DNA from: Defluviitaleaceae bacterium
GTDB lineage: Bacteria > Bacillota > Clostridia > Lachnospirales > UBA5962
DNA: 59,746 bases
Assembly (NCBI GenBank): GCA_009778165.1
Contig: WRKF01000187.1
Location: forward strand, 1 to 59,746
Reading direction: 5' to 3'
Below are positions 41,981 through 50,341 of the stretch, in pieces. The notes below the pieces were generated by a model. That model did not search any database. It was not told where the DNA came from and worked only from the letters and a program-made list of their open reading frames with translations. A program made the position numbers and the translations under genes. Positions within the stretch are counted from its first letter, which is position 1; the number at the start of each line of letters is the position of its first letter.

Positions 41981-43219
41981 ATGAGTTACACGCTAAATTT
42001 GTATACTGCCGGCGATATGAAAAACATGGAGCAATATCTTTCACAAAAGGCGGCAACCGGAAAAATGCTAACTAAATTTGGCGTATTCGCCGCCAAATTT
42101 ACGCAAATAACGCCTTGCGAAAAGCAGTTTTTTATAGACATTTTGCCAAGTGCGAGTTTCTTTAGCAATAAGGAAAACCCTGTTGCAGCAGTGCATCGTG
42201 AAAGATGGTCGGCAGCTGGTTGGGATTTTGTTGCAAAAAAAGGCAAATTTTACGTATTTTGTGCCGATAAAGATGCACCGTTGCCTGCTTATGTCAGTGT
42301 CGCAGACCAAACCGAAAAATTAAGTAAGTTTTGCCTAAGGCATGAAATTTTGCCGATAGGCTTTGCATTTTTGTCCTCTATTTTTAGCTGGATGGCGATA
42401 TTTGCTCAAGAAGGTAACCATGTTTTACTTGAAAACAGTTCCATTTTGTTTGTTTTGAGCATGCTTTTGGCTACGTTTGCTTCTTTTTTGCAAATGGCTT
42501 TTTCGATAACTTGGTGTATACGTGCCAAAATTGCAATAAAAAAAGAATCGCCCGCTCCAAAAGTTTCGCCATTATTAAGTAACATACGAAATGTAGCTAT
42601 TACCATAAGTTTGGTAATAACACTTATATTTGTGCTTGGTGCGGCGTTTATGACGTTTATACCACAACCGACCAATATTGTTGCTTTTAACCCAAACATA
42701 CACCAAGCTGTCAAATTCAAGGATATTGGCATACACGAAACACCGACCCTGGAGCAAACTACTTTGCACAGTAGCTTGTTTGTCCCGACAATATTTTCGC
42801 ATTTAGAAAGAATCGAGAGCGTAAACGGCTCAAACTGGGTTAGAACCGCCATTTATAAAGCCAACCTAACCGCCGTAGCAGATATTCTCTACAATAACTC
42901 TGTAAGAAACTTGCTTTTGTTTGGCCAAAATCACAACATAACAACGTTGCACCTAAACCAAGCACAGCCGGAAAACACCGGAATACTGGCATATCGCAAC
43001 AACGATTTTATATTAGTTTTGCGACAAAACAACACCATAATGAGAATAGATATTAACGTTGCAAATATTGAAAACGCTAATATAGAAATTGCGGACTTGC
43101 AAGCGATTGTTGATACTATTTGGATAGGATGGGGTTTAAAAGATGAGAATCTCAAAATGATCTGCCTATTGACAGTTTGCAGTATAATGTTGTATGATAT
43201 AATCGGTTCACTCGGTTAA
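41981..43219 (+). CDS. DUF2812-like membrane protein
   Basis: 412 residues from ATG 41981, with GGAGG 8 bases upstream. The N-terminal about 115 residues match the DUF2812 plan: an initial strand and helix (DMKNMEQYLSQKAATGKML), RERWSAAGWDFVAKKGKFYVF. Then come two hydrophobic hairpins (residues about 130-190) and another helix near 200-225, followed by an extracytoplasmic domain of about 160 residues and a final hydrophobic end. DUF2812 proteins are often encoded with PadR regulators; none is seen here. Function unknown. Confidence 0.65.
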   Translation: MSYTLNLYTAGDMKNMEQYLSQKAATGKMLTKFGVFAAKFTQITPCEKQFFIDILPSASFFSNKENPVAAVHRERWSAAGWDFVAKKGKFYVFCADKDAPLPAYVSVADQTEKLSKFCLRHEILPIGFAFLSSIFSWMAIFAQEGNHVLLENSSILFVLSMLLATFASFLQMAFSITWCIRAKIAIKKESPAPKVSPLLSNIRNVAITISLVITLIFVLGAAFMTFIPQPTNIVAFNPNIHQAVKFKDIGIHETPTLEQTTLHSSLFVPTIFSHLERIESVNGSNWVRTAIYKANLTAVADILYNNSVRNLLLFGQNHNITTLHLNQAQPENTGILAYRNNDFILVLRQNNTIMRIDINVANIENANIEIADLQAIVDTIWIGWGLKDENLKMICLLTVCSIMLYDIIGSLG

Positions 43220-43260
43220 GCTAATCGAGAGTGCTATAAATTCAAATTACACGCATACAC

Positions 43261-43345
43261 GCAGCAGTGGTGGAATTGGTATACACGCAAGACTAAGGAT
43301 CTTGTGGTCATTGCGACCGTGCAGGTTCAAGTCCTGTCTGCTGCA
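43261..43345 (+). tRNA. tRNA-Leu (anticodon AAG)
   Basis: 85-base type II tRNA. Acceptor GCAGCAG/CTGCTGC is perfect with discriminator A; D-arm TGGTGGAATTGGTATACACG; anticodon arm CAAGA-CTAAGGA-TCTTG gives AAG; long variable arm GGTCATTGCGACC; T-arm GCAGG-TTCAAGT-CCTGT. CCA is not encoded. A34 would need deamination to inosine to read several CUN codons, unless it reads only CUU. Confidence 0.95.
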
Positions 43346-43367
43346 CTCATAACACTAGTCATAATCA

Positions 43368-43405
43368 AGCAGATTAACTTTTTGAATTCAAAAAGTTAAT
43401 CTGCT
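43368..43405. repeat. Family A copy 4, a perfect 38-bp palindrome
   Basis: AGCAGATTAACTTTTTGAA is followed directly by its exact reverse complement, with no loop. It is 22 bases after the tRNA 3' end and could terminate it. As DNA, it is a 19-bp cruciform-prone palindrome. Confidence 0.85.
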
Positions 43406-43449
43406 ATACATCACAGAAGAGAGAGGAACAAAAATAGGTTCATGATAGC

Positions 43450-44592
43450 ATGATAGATAGTAACAAAGGGTTTGTTGAACAGATAGAAGAGCTGACAAAA
43501 CACAACGAGCAGTCGGCTGAAACTAACAAAAGGCTTTTGGCTGAAAAAAAAGAATTAAACAAAAAAATTGAACAATTAGAAAAAGAATTGCACAGCATTA
43601 CAGCCGATGAACACAAAAAAAGGTTCTTGATTGTGCTGATTTCCCTTTGTGCCGTTGTGGTTTCCTTCGTGGTTGGTGGTGTGATTTTCACAAATATTAG
43701 TTGGGGTCAAGAACCGGAATTTTCTCCTGAATGGACTTATTTAGCGTACGAGCCTTACCATGAAATATTGGTTGACTTAACAGACTACTATTACGTTGAT
43801 GACGCTACCGATGCTACTGTGCCGGATTTTTATCAGCTAGCGAGCGAGCTTGCAGATTTTTTCGGTCAGTTTGGTGATACAGTTTCGGTTTTTTATGAAA
43901 ATTTGGAAACCGGGTTCACTTTTAGCCATTACGGAGACCGTGTCTTTTTCGGTGCAAGCACTACAAAATCACCCTTTGCATTATATATTTACCAAAAAGC
44001 ACAACGCGGGGAAACAGATTTGAACAGCACCCACACATTTACCCAAGGGGATTTTTGGGAAGGGAGCGGTGTTATACGCCACAACCATGATATTGGAGAT
44101 GTGTTTACCCAACACCAACTGCTGTATTTTATGCTTGCACATAGCGACAACGTCGCGGTTCGCATGTTGCGCCGTGTTCACGGGCTTGTTGGCTACAGAT
44201 ATTTTATAGAAAGCATTGGTGCAAACCCGCATTTTGTACAAAGCCTTACACATTCCTACATCAGTGCCTATGATGCAGGCATAATACTTAGGGAATTTTA
44301 CGAATATATAAACTCAGGGGGCATATATAGCCACCAATTCAAAGAAAACTTGTTAGCTAACCAATACCCCCTTATAACATCTCGTTATCCCGTTGCAAGC
44401 AAAAGTACCCAAACAACAAATTTTGGCGGAGCTTTGCATGATATTGCCGTTGTTTTCGCTCCATCCCCATATACCCTCGCCCTTTTATCTACACGAGAGG
44501 GCAACCCGACAGATATTCAAGTATACAATGGTATTTCTCAATTTATACAAGATTTTAACAACTACTGGTTTTCAGAGACAAGAGACCAGTAG
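43450..44592 (+). CDS. Membrane-anchored class A beta-lactamase-like serine hydrolase
   Basis: 380 residues. A cytoplasmic coiled coil (residues about 1-50: QIEELTKHNEQSAETNKRLL) precedes one transmembrane helix (about 58-80). The outer domain has the SxxK motif in GASTTKSPF and SDN in LAHSDNVAVRML, both at class A spacing. The third KTG motif is not clear: KSTQTTNFGG is the nearest candidate. It may be a D,D-peptidase-like wall enzyme, a sensor or a true beta-lactamase; the coiled-coil N-terminus is unusual and argues for a structural or signalling role. Only a weak ribosome site precedes the ATG. Confidence 0.8.
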   Translation: MIDSNKGFVEQIEELTKHNEQSAETNKRLLAEKKELNKKIEQLEKELHSITADEHKKRFLIVLISLCAVVVSFVVGGVIFTNISWGQEPEFSPEWTYLAYEPYHEILVDLTDYYYVDDATDATVPDFYQLASELADFFGQFGDTVSVFYENLETGFTFSHYGDRVFFGASTTKSPFALYIYQKAQRGETDLNSTHTFTQGDFWEGSGVIRHNHDIGDVFTQHQLLYFMLAHSDNVAVRMLRRVHGLVGYRYFIESIGANPHFVQSLTHSYISAYDAGIILREFYEYINSGGIYSHQFKENLLANQYPLITSRYPVASKSTQTTNFGGALHDIAVVFAPSPYTLALLSTREGNPTDIQVYNGISQFIQDFNNYWFSETRDQ

Positions 44593-44627
44593 GGGCAAAT
44601 AATGGGGTTTGAGGGCAACCCAAAACC

Positions 44628-46988
44628 CTATTTCTCTTTCATTGCTTCTTCGCTATATAGTTTTAGCCGCTCCTTTACCATCTTGTGGACTTTTTCTGCT
44701 GTAGCCCCTGTCAATAGCTCTATCCCTTGGTCAATATTGGAAATCGGATAAATATGGAACTTGTTTTCTTGCACCGCTTCTATTACTTGATTTTTTAGTA
44801 ACAGGTCTGCCACGTTTTGGATTGGGATAATAACGCCCTGGTTACCTGTTAGCCCTCGTTTTGCACAAATGTCAAAAAATCCCTCAATTTTTTCTGTTGC
44901 ACCGCCTATTGCTTGGCTTTCGCCAAACTGGTTCAGACTACCCGTTACAGCCAGTTCTTGGGAAAGTGGTATTTCCGCAATACTACTTATTATAGCAAAA
45001 AGCTCGGCACTAGAGGCACTATCTCCGTCTATACCGGCATAGTTTTGTTCAAAAGCGATACGGATAGAAATAGCCAACGGAAACTCCTTTGCATAGGTAT
45101 TGCCCAAATAGCCCGCTAGCACTTGCACTCCTTTGTCGTGCACCCGCCCGCTCAAACGCGCCTCTTTTTCTATATTAATCACACCAGATTTACCTGCATA
45201 GCTTGTGGCAGTTATTTTTGTTGGTTTAGCAAAAGCATATTCATCTAAATCTATTACAGCCAACCCATTTACCTGCCCAACCTTGCTGCCTGTGGTGTCT
45301 ATCATAATAATCTCTTCTTCTATTAGTGCGGTTAGCTTATCTTCGTACATACTGTTGCGATAGCGGCGTTGCTCCAGAGTCTTTTTTATATGGTGGCAAT
45401 CTATAGTATGGTCGCCCTCCAGCTTGGCGCGGGTTACAGCTTCCTGCAAAATTTCAGCCAAAAGATTAAAATTGCTTGTTAGCTTATCTTTGCGTCCGCC
45501 AAGCCGTGCAACATGTTCCATAATAGCTACAAGAGCAGTTTTTGTAAAGCTAGCTTCTTTTTCTTTAGCAAAATTGGTGATGTATGTCAGCACATTTTGT
45601 ATATTTTCTTCGTTTGTGGTCATTTCATAATCAAAATCGCCGCGAATTTTAAACAACTCGCGAAAATCCTCTTCGTAAGTTTGTAAAATATCGTATAAAT
45701 AAAAATCTCCGAGCAAAATAACTTTTACATCCAACTCCGTCAGTTTTTGAGGGTTAATGGAATTTAATGGTATAGTCTGAAGCTCTTTTATAGGTTCTAT
45801 AACCACTTCTCTCGTTTTGAGGGTACGCAGCATTGCCTCCATAGCAAACATGTTTATATCGTTTGCACGCAATATAAGATAGCCACCATTTGCTCTGTGC
45901 AACAAGCCGGGGCGTATCTTCATAAAATCCGTATTAAAATTACCGTGGTCGCTGTCGTATTCTACCTCTCCTACCATTGTGTAGTAGGTTGGATTGTAAT
46001 TAGTGATAACCGGAGCCCCTTGCAAACTGCTGTTATCTACAACTATATTGACCTTGTATTTAATTAGCGGATCTTCTGTATCCTTTTTTTGACTCCAGGG
46101 CATTAGCGGCAAAACATCGTCTTCTTGGGCAGGAGGGTCGTCCAAAAAAGCATCCGGGTTGCTAAGTATATCTTCTCGCACTTCCTTTAAATAGGAGAGT
46201 ATATCCGAGCTTTTAATGTATCGCTCAAATAGCGGGCCTATAGTTTTGCCTACCACAAAAAGGAGCCGTGTAAACTCAAGCTCTTCAAAATGGGTTTTTG
46301 CAACTACTTCCAACTCGCGTATAGCCCCCATTATATGGGTCATGTTATCGTGCATTTTAGCACTTTTCTCTAAAATTTCCTCTCTTTTTGTATCTTTCAG
46401 CTCGCCAAACTCCTCTTCTGTTATTGGTTTACCGTCTACAATGGGCATAAAATATACCCCTGTGTTTGTGGGTTTAACTTCAAAATCGTATTTGCGGGCT
46501 TCTTTTGAAACGTATTTCATTATTTCATCGCGTTTTTTGCCGAAATTTTTGGATATGGCGTTTTTGCTCTCTTCAAAATCCGGTGCAGATAGGGCTTGGG
46601 GTATTTCCGCCAAAAGCTCATCTACCAACTCTGCCATATCCTTCTTAAACTGTTTGCCCTGTCCCGGTGGCAGTTGTATTAATACGGGTTCTTTTGGTTT
46701 CGTGAAATTGTATACGTAGCAAATATCCGGTGGGGTGGGGCGATTTTTTGCTTTTTCCGAAGCAAAGGTGTGGGCTGCCGTGGCTTTGCCCAGCCCCGAT
46801 TCTCCCGCTAAATATATATTGTACCCCGGGGCATCTATGGTAAGCCCAAAGTTTATCGCTTCTGTGGCACGTGTTTGACCAATTATTGGAGTGGACAGTT
46901 TTTCGGATTCCAACTTGGGTGCCAGCTCCTTCACTATACGCTCTATCTCAAAATTTTTTAATTGGGTGTAATCCAGTCTTGTTGTCAT
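44628..46988 (-). CDS. Lon-type ATP-dependent protease (LonB-like, COG1067)
   Basis: 786 residues. An N-terminal AAA+ module with the variant Walker A GESGLGKATAAHTF (the usual T after GK is A) and a long inserted helical region; Walker B lies near residue 415 (RANGGYLIL). The C-terminal protease domain has the Ser-Lys dyad: S657 in GIDGDSASSAELF and K700 in GGATEKIEGFFD. A cytosolic protease for damaged or regulatory proteins, distinct from canonical LonA. Its ATG overlaps the tsaB::rimI stop, making it the third gene of that operon. Confidence 0.9.
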   Translation of the reverse strand: MTTRLDYTQLKNFEIERIVKELAPKLESEKLSTPIIGQTRATEAINFGLTIDAPGYNIYLAGESGLGKATAAHTFASEKAKNRPTPPDICYVYNFTKPKEPVLIQLPPGQGKQFKKDMAELVDELLAEIPQALSAPDFEESKNAISKNFGKKRDEIMKYVSKEARKYDFEVKPTNTGVYFMPIVDGKPITEEEFGELKDTKREEILEKSAKMHDNMTHIMGAIRELEVVAKTHFEELEFTRLLFVVGKTIGPLFERYIKSSDILSYLKEVREDILSNPDAFLDDPPAQEDDVLPLMPWSQKKDTEDPLIKYKVNIVVDNSSLQGAPVITNYNPTYYTMVGEVEYDSDHGNFNTDFMKIRPGLLHRANGGYLILRANDINMFAMEAMLRTLKTREVVIEPIKELQTIPLNSINPQKLTELDVKVILLGDFYLYDILQTYEEDFRELFKIRGDFDYEMTTNEENIQNVLTYITNFAKEKEASFTKTALVAIMEHVARLGGRKDKLTSNFNLLAEILQEAVTRAKLEGDHTIDCHHIKKTLEQRRYRNSMYEDKLTALIEEEIIMIDTTGSKVGQVNGLAVIDLDEYAFAKPTKITATSYAGKSGVINIEKEARLSGRVHDKGVQVLAGYLGNTYAKEFPLAISIRIAFEQNYAGIDGDSASSAELFAIISSIAEIPLSQELAVTGSLNQFGESQAIGGATEKIEGFFDICAKRGLTGNQGVIIPIQNVADLLLKNQVIEAVQENKFHIYPISNIDQGIELLTGATAEKVHKMVKERLKLYSEEAMKEK

Positions 46989-48109
46989 TTATATCCTTCC
47001 GAAATGTATTTCCACAAAATAAGTGCATCCTCTTGTGGTTTTTTGTAATAATTTTTGCGGATGCCTTCTTGTATGAAGCCTAGCTTTTGGTAAAGGTTTT
47101 TTGCCATGGTGTTGCTTGCTCGTACCTCCAACGTTAGCCCTCGTATATCCTTTTGCTTTGCTATTTCCTCGAGAGCGTTTAAAAGGCGTATTGCGTTGCC
47201 CTCTTGGCGGTGTTTTGGTGCAATCGCAATATTTGTGATGTGGCCCTCGTCTGCCACGTGCCACATGCCTATATAGCCTATTGGTTCATTTTGTTTTAAT
47301 GCAACCAGGTATGTGCATAAGGGGTTGTCTATGTCTGCAATAAAACCGGCCTTTGACCAGGGATCGGAAAATGTGGCAAGCTCTATTGCATGAACTTTGT
47401 CTATATGTTCTCGAGAGAAAGGCACTATTTTTATTTGGTCGAGTTCTCTTACTGCCTGTGGTTTGCGTATGTAGAAAATTTGGACATCGCTATATTTTTG
47501 CGGGGGGCTACCGACTGCCAACATTCCAACACCGGCGGCTCTTTGCAGCATCATGGTGGGTGGGGCAATGCTATGCTCACCAAGGAAGCTGCCGTACACC
47601 TCAACACCATCACCCAAAAATATTGCTCGATTCAGCCCTTTTTGTGAAACAATCCTGCTCGCTTCCGCCACAACTTTGTGTATATCCATCACCAAATAAT
47701 CGCTAATGCGTTGCAGTGAGCCGTCTCTTGCGTAATAGGCGGTGTATACTTGTTCCCTGCGGGCATCCATAATCGGCACAATCAAACTTTTTTCTTCCAT
47801 AATGTTATATGCCAGGGCATCCGTGGTGGGAACTTCTATAACTCCTATATTTTGGGAATGTGCCAAAGCCTTTGCACACGCGGCCCCGATCCGTAGCCCG
47901 GTAAAAGAACCCGGCCCGGTAGATAGTGCGATACGTTCAATTTGGTTAAGTTTGTGGTTTGTGCTTGTCAACAAATTATCTATTACAGGCATTAGATTGA
48001 CGGAATGGGTAAGCCCGTTGTTTACGGTATACTCACCAATTATCCCTTTGTTATTTACCAATGCCACAGAACAAGTGCCGCCGGAGGTATCTATTGCTAA
48101 AATTTTCAT
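46985..48109 (-). CDS. tsaB: TsaB-RimI fusion protein
   Basis: 374 residues. Residues 1 to about 228 are TsaB (ILAIDTSGGTCSVAL, ALSTGPGSFTGLRIG, VPIMDARREQVYTAYY), the partner of TsaD in making N6-threonylcarbamoyl-adenosine (t6A) in tRNA. Residues about 231-374 are a GNAT acetyltransferase of the RimI type (TFSDPWSKAGF, ITNIAIAPKHRQEGNAIRLL with the acetyl-CoA loop, LEVRASNTMAKNLYQKLGF). RimI acetylates the N-terminus of ribosomal protein bS18. The fusion joins two proteins usually encoded side by side. It overlaps tsaE and lon by ATGA. TsaD is not in the window. Confidence 0.94.
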   Translation of the reverse strand: MKILAIDTSGGTCSVALVNNKGIIGEYTVNNGLTHSVNLMPVIDNLLTSTNHKLNQIERIALSTGPGSFTGLRIGAACAKALAHSQNIGVIEVPTTDALAYNIMEEKSLIVPIMDARREQVYTAYYARDGSLQRISDYLVMDIHKVVAEASRIVSQKGLNRAIFLGDGVEVYGSFLGEHSIAPPTMMLQRAAGVGMLAVGSPPQKYSDVQIFYIRKPQAVRELDQIKIVPFSREHIDKVHAIELATFSDPWSKAGFIADIDNPLCTYLVALKQNEPIGYIGMWHVADEGHITNIAIAPKHRQEGNAIRLLNALEEIAKQKDIRGLTLEVRASNTMAKNLYQKLGFIQEGIRKNYYKKPQEDALILWKYISEGYK

Positions 48110-48525
48110 TTGTTAATTACCTCTATGGTGCGAAAGTTTTCCTGTTTTGGATTATTGCTTGTTTGTATAGTTATTGTGTTATGGTGCGGTAAAATATTTT
48201 TGGCGTATTCGCCCCATTCTATTAGGCATATCCCTGTTCCAAAAAAGTATTCTTCAAACCCTTGGTCGCTTACTTGCTCTTGGCAACGGTATAGGTCGAA
48301 ATGGTACATTGGTAGGGTGCCTTCGTAAATATTTAGCAATGTAAATGTTGGGCTTGTAATGGTGCAACTAATGCCCAGACCCAAGGCGAAGCCTTTGGCG
48401 AAAACGGTTTTGCCGGCTCCCATTGTGCCATTCAGCAAAAAAATATCTCCCCGAGTTGCTTGTTTGGCCATTGCTTGAGCTATATCCATAGTGTCTTGCG
48501 CAGAATAGCTTTTGTATATATGCAT
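48106..48525 (-). CDS. tsaE: tRNA t6A biosynthesis ATPase TsaE
   Basis: 139 residues from ATG 48525; two upstream TTG codons are possible but less likely. Walker A in LLNGTMGAGKTVFAKGFA, then SPTFTLLNIYEG, YHFDLYRC and LIEWGEYA, all typical of TsaE. It drives the ATP-dependent cycle of the TsaBDE complex. First gene of tsaE-tsaB::rimI-lon, coupled to the next gene by an ATGA overlap. Confidence 0.95.
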   Translation of the reverse strand: MHIYKSYSAQDTMDIAQAMAKQATRGDIFLLNGTMGAGKTVFAKGFALGLGISCTITSPTFTLLNIYEGTLPMYHFDLYRCQEQVSDQGFEEYFFGTGICLIEWGEYAKNILPHHNTITIQTSNNPKQENFRTIEVINK

Positions 48526-48664
48526 AATTTCCAACCTATTTTTGTATAGCAATTTCGCTTGGTACAGTCCTTTTTTCGGAATATTACTAATTTGTAATAT
48601 TGTAATACCCTAATTATAGTATAGCATTTTTTTATTTGGTTGTATAGGAAGCAGAAAAGGAAAG

Positions 48665-48688
48665 GTGTAGCAAAAAAAGTTGCTACAC
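48665..48688. repeat. Short hairpin GTGTAGCAA...TTGCTACAC
   Basis: Perfect 9-bp stem with a 6-base loop, directly joined to long repeat C copy 2. The AGC...GCT core at the stem is shared with families A and B. Confidence 0.6.
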
Positions 48689-48930
48689 TCCACTCGGACA
48701 TTTTTCGCTTGTCTCGTTGACCGGCATACTGTATAATGGGTTATCTTCCTAAATCATAGGATTTTTTCTATTTTTCTTAAATTTTTTCTAATATAAAGCA
48801 TCACATAGAGCCACACATAGAGTCTCACATAAAGAGTTTCATAGTTCGCATTAGAATAATATTTCCAAAAGCAATTTTTCATCAATCCCCAAGAACCCAA
48901 CCAAGGCTTTTCACCATTTTCGCACTTAAC
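48684..48930. repeat. Long intergenic repeat C, copy 2
   Basis: Aligns with 39622-39870 in the same orientation: CTCCACTCGGACATTTTT, CATACTGTATAATGG, TCACATAGAGCC/ACACATAGAGTC/TCACATAAAGAG, AGTTCGCATTAGAA, CCAAAAGCAATTTTT, CCCAACCAAGGC. Divergence is spread evenly with many single-base differences. A minus-strand frame over it (repeating LYVRLYVWLYV) is an effect of the tandem 12-mer. Confidence 0.8.
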
Positions 48931-48992
48931 CCACAAATCTTAAAAGCGGATCTATCAACTTTTTTTGCTAAATCCCTCAAAAATAAATATCG

Positions 48993-49021
48993 TTGATAAT
49001 ACAAATAATATATAGTAAAAT
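48993..49021 (+). promoter_or_regulatory. Probable promoter of the lacI-type gene
   Basis: TTGATA (48993-48998) and TAAAAT (49016-49021), 17-base spacer. The small palindrome TATCGTTGATA (48988-48998) overlaps the -35 box. Confidence 0.5.
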
Positions 49022-49090
49022 AAGGTTTAATATCGTTTTAAAGTTTTTGCAATGTTTTATAATAGAATCTGCAAAAAAAGAGGTCAATAT

Positions 49091-50065
49091 ATGTCAAAAG
49101 CTAAACTGGGAGACGTAGCAAAACATGCCGGAGTTTCTCCAACGACTGTTTCTCGTGCATTAAACAATCGGGGATATATGTCAGATAAAACAAAAGAGCG
49201 AATAAACAAAGCTATGCAAGAACTCAACTATTTTCCGAACGAAGTAGCAAGGTCTCTGCATGGTGGGAAAACTAATCTCGTAGGTCTTTTGTTTCCAAAT
49301 GTTACAAATCCTTTTTATGGAGAGATTGTAACCGAGATTGAAAATGCGTTAGGACAAAGGGGCTACAAATCGTTATTATGCAATACTTACAACAATCCAA
49401 AGCAAGAAGAACAATATCTTAACATGCTTTTGGCAAACCAAGTAGATGGTATAATAGTAGGTTCCAGAACAAAACCAAGCAATGTTTATCAAAAAGCAAA
49501 TTTAGCAGTAGTAGCTATAGATAGAATCATATCCGCTAAAGTACCTATTGTGCGTTCCGACAATTATGCAGGGGCTTGTTTGGCTACTCAATATTTGATA
49601 GACCAAAAATTTAAAAGAATTGCCTTATTTACAGGAAGTAGCAAAGAAGAAATTGAAAAAGGCGATTTGCGTGTGGAGGGTTATATAGACACAACAAAAA
49701 AACACAACTTGCCTCAAACCATTTGCCATATAGACTTTGAACAAGAAGATATGTATCAAAAGCAAAGAGTGCTACAATTCCTAACACAAAACCCCAAAAC
49801 CGACGCTATTTTTGCTACAGGAGATGTTTTGGCAGGAATCGTGCAGGGTTGTACACAGGATCTTGGATTAAAAATAGCTATAGTAGGTTACGACGGTAGC
49901 AAAGTTTTTCAAAATTTGTGTACAAACATCAGCACAATACGCCAGCCAATAGAAGATATGGCCAAGTTGGCGGTAGATCTAACACTGGATGCAATAGCGG
50001 GTAACTTTCAAAAGGAAAACAAAGAATTTGTTTTGCCTGTAAGTTTGATTAAAAGAAGCATATAG
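49091..50065 (+). CDS. LacI-family repressor of the sucrose locus
   Basis: 324 residues from ATG 49091, with AGAGGT 6 bases upstream. The N-terminal HTH is KLGDVAKHAGVSPTTVSRAL, with the hinge helix PNEVARSLHGGKTNLVGLLF. The periplasmic-binding-protein-like core (VTNPFYGEIVTEIENAL, VDGIIVGSRT, AIVGYDGSKVF) binds the sugar effector. It most likely recognises the 16-bp near-palindrome TGTCAAACGATTGACA found three times downstream, repressing the esterase and kinase-sucP promoters. Sucrose, fructose or a phosphorylated product may be the inducer. It is transcribed separately; a strong stem-loop follows its stop. Confidence 0.93.
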   Translation: MSKAKLGDVAKHAGVSPTTVSRALNNRGYMSDKTKERINKAMQELNYFPNEVARSLHGGKTNLVGLLFPNVTNPFYGEIVTEIENALGQRGYKSLLCNTYNNPKQEEQYLNMLLANQVDGIIVGSRTKPSNVYQKANLAVVAIDRIISAKVPIVRSDNYAGACLATQYLIDQKFKRIALFTGSSKEEIEKGDLRVEGYIDTTKKHNLPQTICHIDFEQEDMYQKQRVLQFLTQNPKTDAIFATGDVLAGIVQGCTQDLGLKIAIVGYDGSKVFQNLCTNISTIRQPIEDMAKLAVDLTLDAIAGNFQKENKEFVLPVSLIKRSI

Positions 50066-50076
50066 TAGCCATATAG

Positions 50077-50166
50077 TATAGCAAACGTCTTTTCAATCCG
50101 TGGATGCTATCAGTCATAACGCCCTTACGCCCTCTGCCTCCACGGTTTCAAAGTACGTTTGCTATA
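50077..50166. repeat. Large stem-loop with TATAGC/GCTATA ends
   Basis: TATAGCAAACGT...CCGTGGA (50077-50104) pairs with TCCACGG...ACGTTTGCTATA (50139-50166), about 28 bp with a few mismatches, around a 34-base GC-richer loop. It begins 11 bases after the repressor gene and is followed by GCTTTTTGG, so it may terminate that gene. Its ends match those of families A and B. Confidence 0.7.
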
Positions 50167-50258
50167 GCGTAGCTTTTTGGTGTCATTTTTAAAATCAAAA
50201 TCGGAAAACATATTTTTTGTTAAAAATGCACAAACAAAAACTTTATGCATTTTGACTA

Positions 50259-50287
50259 TTGACATTACCTCCGAGATTGTGTATTAT
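50259..50287 (+). promoter_or_regulatory. Promoter P1 (esterase gene)
   Basis: Perfect TTGACA (50259-50264), 17-base spacer, TATTAT (50282-50287). A conserved upstream block (AAAAATGCACAAA ... TTTTGACTATTGACATT) is shared with P2. Confidence 0.85.
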
Positions 50288-50294
50288 CATCATA

Positions 50295-50310
50295 TGTCAA
50301 ACGATTGACA
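50295..50310 (+). promoter_or_regulatory. LacI-type operator O1
   Basis: TGTCAAACGATTGACA, a near-perfect palindrome centred on CG as is usual for LacI-family sites, placed at the expected start of transcription from P1. Binding would block initiation. Confidence 0.85.
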
Positions 50311-50341
50311 CATAATTTTTTACCGTAAGGAGGTATGTTTT

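Noticed and set aside
48754-48936. Minus-strand 60-codon frame with LYVRLYVWLYV repeats
   Set aside because: The repeat in the peptide is only the translation of the 12-bp tandem unit of repeat C; the frame is broken in copy 1 at 39.7 kb.
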